A stretch of DNA of 21,385 nt from Oppiella nova. Its lineage: Eukaryota > Arthropoda > Arachnida > Sarcoptiformes > Oppiidae. The position numbers and the translations under genes are program-made. Shown here in pieces: positions 18,909 through 21,385 of the stretch; the first letter of the stretch is position 1, and every line of letters starts with the position of its first letter. Where the stretch lies: positions 1-21,385 of the forward strand of contig CAJPVJ010000690.1 of the NCBI GenBank assembly GCA_905397405.1. Direction: 5' to 3'. The notes under the pieces are model-generated. The model was given only the letters and a program-made list of their open reading frames with translations, did not search any database and was not told the DNA's origin.

Positions 18909-19970
18909 ATGTATCCATTTTCAATTATTTTATTCGTACTAAGTTTTGACAATTTTCTATTTATTGATAATCAACAATTGTTATATAATCGTATCAAGAA
19001 AGTATTTAAATATACAACTAAATTTATATTTATTTTCATAATGGTATACTATTACTTGTACATAATAACATTTCGCAAATCAAGTAAATCAACCAAGTTA
19101 AGTTATTTAGTATATGAGATTTCAATTTTAATAAAAGCACTGATAATTTGTATAGGTTCAATATACTTTGAAATAAACGGTTTAAAAATCAGTAAAATTT
19201 TTGTGAATATAATTGAATGTATGACTGATTATGAGACAAAGTGTCTGAAGAAATGTAATAAAATTTTAACATTTATTTGGTGCCTATTTGTGACAATAAA
19301 TATGTCATCATTAATTAGTTATGCTATTATTTGTGATCATTATTTCAAACCATTAAGTATTACATCTATTTTAGCCTGGGGTATACTTTGGTATGGCTTT
19401 ATTATAGCCATACCTCTATTGCTAATACACAACTGCTATGCCGTATATCTCATGGAAAAGAGACTATTAGTTAAAAATGCAAATCATATTAAATATGAAT
19501 TTTTGAGACAAAATCTACTGACTATTGAAAGACATAAGGAGTCTATTAATGAATGTTTGGGTATTTTCCCATTTCTATGGTTTTGTGAATTATTTTCATC
19601 GACTTGTCTGCGTTTGACTTATTTTGTTATTAATAATAATGATAAACATATATATTTACATATTCTGGAGGGTTTCACAGAATATATTTGTATTTTCATT
19701 ATAAACATATCATATTTATTAACAATTAATTACTTTCAAACTCATAGACCGACTGCAAACCAATTGCAAATATGTTATGAAAAATATTTTAGTTTCAAGT
19801 TTTCTAAGAATATTACATTAAATTCTGTATTCATTCAACAGTTTGTAAATTACTCGCAATCAAAATATATGGCATTCAATGTGTTTGCAATTGATATCAA
19901 GTTTTTATTCACATTCATTGGTTCTGTCATAACATTCACTGTTATGTTAATACAATTGTTAAACAATTAA
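18909..19970 (+). CDS. Gr-like 7TM protein, full length (array gene 4)
   Basis: A single-exon gene of 353 residues and the closest sister of the gene at 16596; most differences are single substitutions, many of them synonymous or conservative. The start MYPFSIILFVLSF and all seven hydrophobic segments are kept, as are NCYAVYLMEKRLL, FPFLWFCELFSSTCLRLTYF, INYFQTHRPT and the C-terminal FAIDIKFLFTF, then TFTVMLIQLL. A one-residue insertion (CDHYFK against YHNFK) lies in the loop between TM3 and TM4. The upstream spacer is shared with gene 3, so any promoter was copied too. The intact frame argues for selection or a very recent origin. Receptor function is inferred from the Gr-type C-terminus and topology. 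Confidence 0.75.
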   Translation: MYPFSIILFVLSFDNFLFIDNQQLLYNRIKKVFKYTTKFIFIFIMVYYYLYIITFRKSSKSTKLSYLVYEISILIKALIICIGSIYFEINGLKISKIFVNIIECMTDYETKCLKKCNKILTFIWCLFVTINMSSLISYAIICDHYFKPLSITSILAWGILWYGFIIAIPLLLIHNCYAVYLMEKRLLVKNANHIKYEFLRQNLLTIERHKESINECLGIFPFLWFCELFSSTCLRLTYFVINNNDKHIYLHILEGFTEYICIFIINISYLLTINYFQTHRPTANQLQICYEKYFSFKFSKNITLNSVFIQQFVNYSQSKYMAFNVFAIDIKFLFTFIGSVITFTVMLIQLLNN

Positions 19971-20062
19971 TTTAGATTTTACATATGCTTAGTTTGGGCC
20001 AATCAAATGAGTTTTATCAATGACGTCACGTAAAATATACACTCAAATGTGCCGTACAGTGT

Positions 20063-20263
20063 AATATATTTAAGCAAGCACACATATTTACTCTCAAACA
20101 TTATGTCCAATTTGATCATATAATTAGTGAGTATATTATATGGAGTGTATATTATTATATAATCAAAATACAGGTTATCACTCCATATAATATACTCACT
20201 AATTATATGATCAAATTGGACATAATGTTTGAGAGTAAATATGTGTGATTGCTTAAATATATT
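20063..20263. mobile_element. 201-bp near-perfect hairpin element
   Basis: Arms of 84 bp (20063-20146 and 20180-20263) are inverted copies with one mismatch, around a 33-nt loop. The outer sequence is AATATATTTAAGCA and the inner end TATATGGAGTG. The form fits a foldback-type MITE; no clear target duplication because the ends are TA-rich. Confidence 0.8.
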
Positions 20264-20657
20264 GATATAATATAAATTTATTTAATTGTGACATAATTAT
20301 TACAAAATAAAAAATACAAAAATAAAAATACATATTTAGATTTAAAATTATACTATTCATTATTAAATCATAAGTTTGTATAACAATTTTAACATAATTA
20401 GTACATAATAAAATTATAATTACTTAATATTTCAATATCACTTGATGTCTATTAATTTTTATCATGGACATGTGCGTATCATTGTATTAAGAAATAAAAT
20501 AAAAATTATTTTAAAGATTTTGTTTTATAATATTTATCAGTATTTTGCAAGGAACATTTGTTTACAAATATTAATGTACGCTATAGCATATAACTTTAAC
20601 TAGATACATTAATCTTTTATGTAACATTGTTGACGTTAATTTTTAATTTTTAAAATA
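20264..20657. other. AT-rich stretch without recognised gene
   Basis: Low-complexity A and T-rich sequence after the hairpin; nothing coding is visible. Confidence 0.4.
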
Positions 20658-20801
20658 TCAATGAATGTTAAAATACTGGTCCGCATCACAAATGGCATTC
20701 TCTGGGGACAACCATTTGATGCCATAGTATGTGGTCACCACCATCAACAGGATAACCCCTATCCCTACCCCACAGGGTATTGAGATAAAACAAATTATTG
20801 C
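20658..20801 (-). CDS. Possible orphan exon with a membrane helix
   Basis: A GC-richer island reads on the - strand as a hydrophobic segment (CGVGIGVILLMVVTTYYG) followed by KWLSPENAICDADQYFNIH and TGA at 20658-20660. A helix followed by a short polar tail would suit the last exon of a membrane protein. No acceptor AG precedes it convincingly and no partner exon is seen. The family is not recognised. Confidence 0.3.
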   Translation of the reverse strand, partial: AIICFISIPCGVGIGVILLMVVTTYYGIKWLSPENAICDADQYFNIH

Positions 20802-20838
20802 ATTTTATTTACCCATAATTTACTAATTGTTATCAAAT

Positions 20839-21385
20839 ATCGATATGAATTTATCACATAAACGTATGATTTTTTAATAGTATTTAACATGGTCGTTTAC
20901 TGGCTGAATTTATTTATTTAGTACGTATGCTATATGCCAGTGATTATAATTATGAATTTTTAATTATTTTTAAATAATCATATATTTTAACGACATGAAC
21001 ACAAATAACAAAACAATTATTTACATAACTCACTGCTATCACCGACTTTTGAAAATATTTCATTTTTAGAGCTAATATGAAATCAATGAATTTTACTTTG
21101 AATAAATAATTTATAATAACTAATTTGTGACAGGCTATTAATCATCATAATTTCTGGTTTTTATTTCATAATAACTTAATCAATACTGTTAAAATGACTC
21201 TGATGAGTGTTGTTTTATTAAAAATTAAAACCTAATAAGGGATCATTCAATAAGTACGTACGCACTGGATGGGGGGGAGTGGGGTCAGCCAAGGCATGCG
21301 TACTAAATAAATAAATTCAGCCAGTAAACGACCATGTTAAATACTATTAAAAAATCATACGTTTATGTGATAAATTCATATCGAT
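20839..21385. mobile_element. Element with inverted repeats of at least 92 bp, cut by window end
   Basis: 20839-20930 (ATCGATATGAATTTATCACA to GTACGTATGC) is matched inverted at 21294-21385 with one mismatch, and the match is still running at the last base of the window. The 363-bp interior is AT-rich except for a run of seven G near 21270. No frame is present. Confidence 0.75.

Larger units (their letters stand above)
18324..19976 (+). repeat. Segmental duplication, copy 2
   Basis: Second copy of 16057-17660, with the same order of tail fragment, spacer and gene. The left junction at 18324 follows CGGGATTAGCTAG, which is unrelated to the source. Small indels occur in the spacer (for example an inserted ATATAT run near 18682). 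Confidence 0.85.

Noticed and set aside
1-21385. CRISPR array, bacterial operon or rRNA/tRNA genes
   Set aside because: No spaced direct repeats, no bacterial gene layout and no recognisable structural RNA; introns and transposons show a eukaryotic nuclear genome.

Overview
The window looks like AT-rich nuclear DNA from an arthropod, most probably a chelicerate such as a mite. The evidence is short GT-AG introns (60, 117 and 446 nt), multi-exon genes, a mariner transposon, DEG/ENaC channel genes and two families of seven-helix proteins with features of arthropod gustatory receptors (Gr). The mite assignment is an inference from gene style only. Coding or formerly coding blocks stand out as islands of higher GC in a background that is nearly all A and T.

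Layout. From 1 to 3.9 kb there are two related 7TM genes on the + strand: the last exon of one (276-763) and a complete three-exon paralogue (2094-3859). From 4.3 to 6.6 kb there is an 80-bp perfect hairpin mini-element resembling human MADE1. A degenerate 1.5-kb mariner follows, and then the last exon of a DEG/ENaC channel gene; the mariner ends about 40 bp before the recognised exon. A decayed gene for a small secreted protein lies at 7.1-7.8 kb. From 8.2 to 10.4 kb there is a nest of non-autonomous TA-target elements. One sits inside another, which sits inside a foldback made of 50-bp tandem units, and a further element sits exactly at the centre of the foldback. A second DEG/ENaC gene on the - strand (11.0-12.5 kb) lacks its 3' end, and its TM1 segment is flanked by perfect 93-bp inverted repeats. 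Another copy of the long-TIR element (13.1-13.9 kb) abuts a tandem array of intronless Gr-like 7TM genes (13.9-20.0 kb). The array has one gene missing its N-terminus, one pseudogene, two full-length genes and one pseudogene tail. The last pair and the tail arose by a segmental duplication of about 1.6 kb. The window closes with a 201-bp hairpin, a possible orphan exon and the start of another long-inverted-repeat element cut by the window edge.

Taken together, the genes fit a chemosensory neighbourhood of 7TM receptor candidates and DEG/ENaC channels, being duplicated and eroded under heavy transposon pressure. No bacterial-type system, CRISPR array, tRNA or rRNA was found. Two single-N positions (5600 and 11069) are assembly gaps, and the sequence around them should be treated with care.
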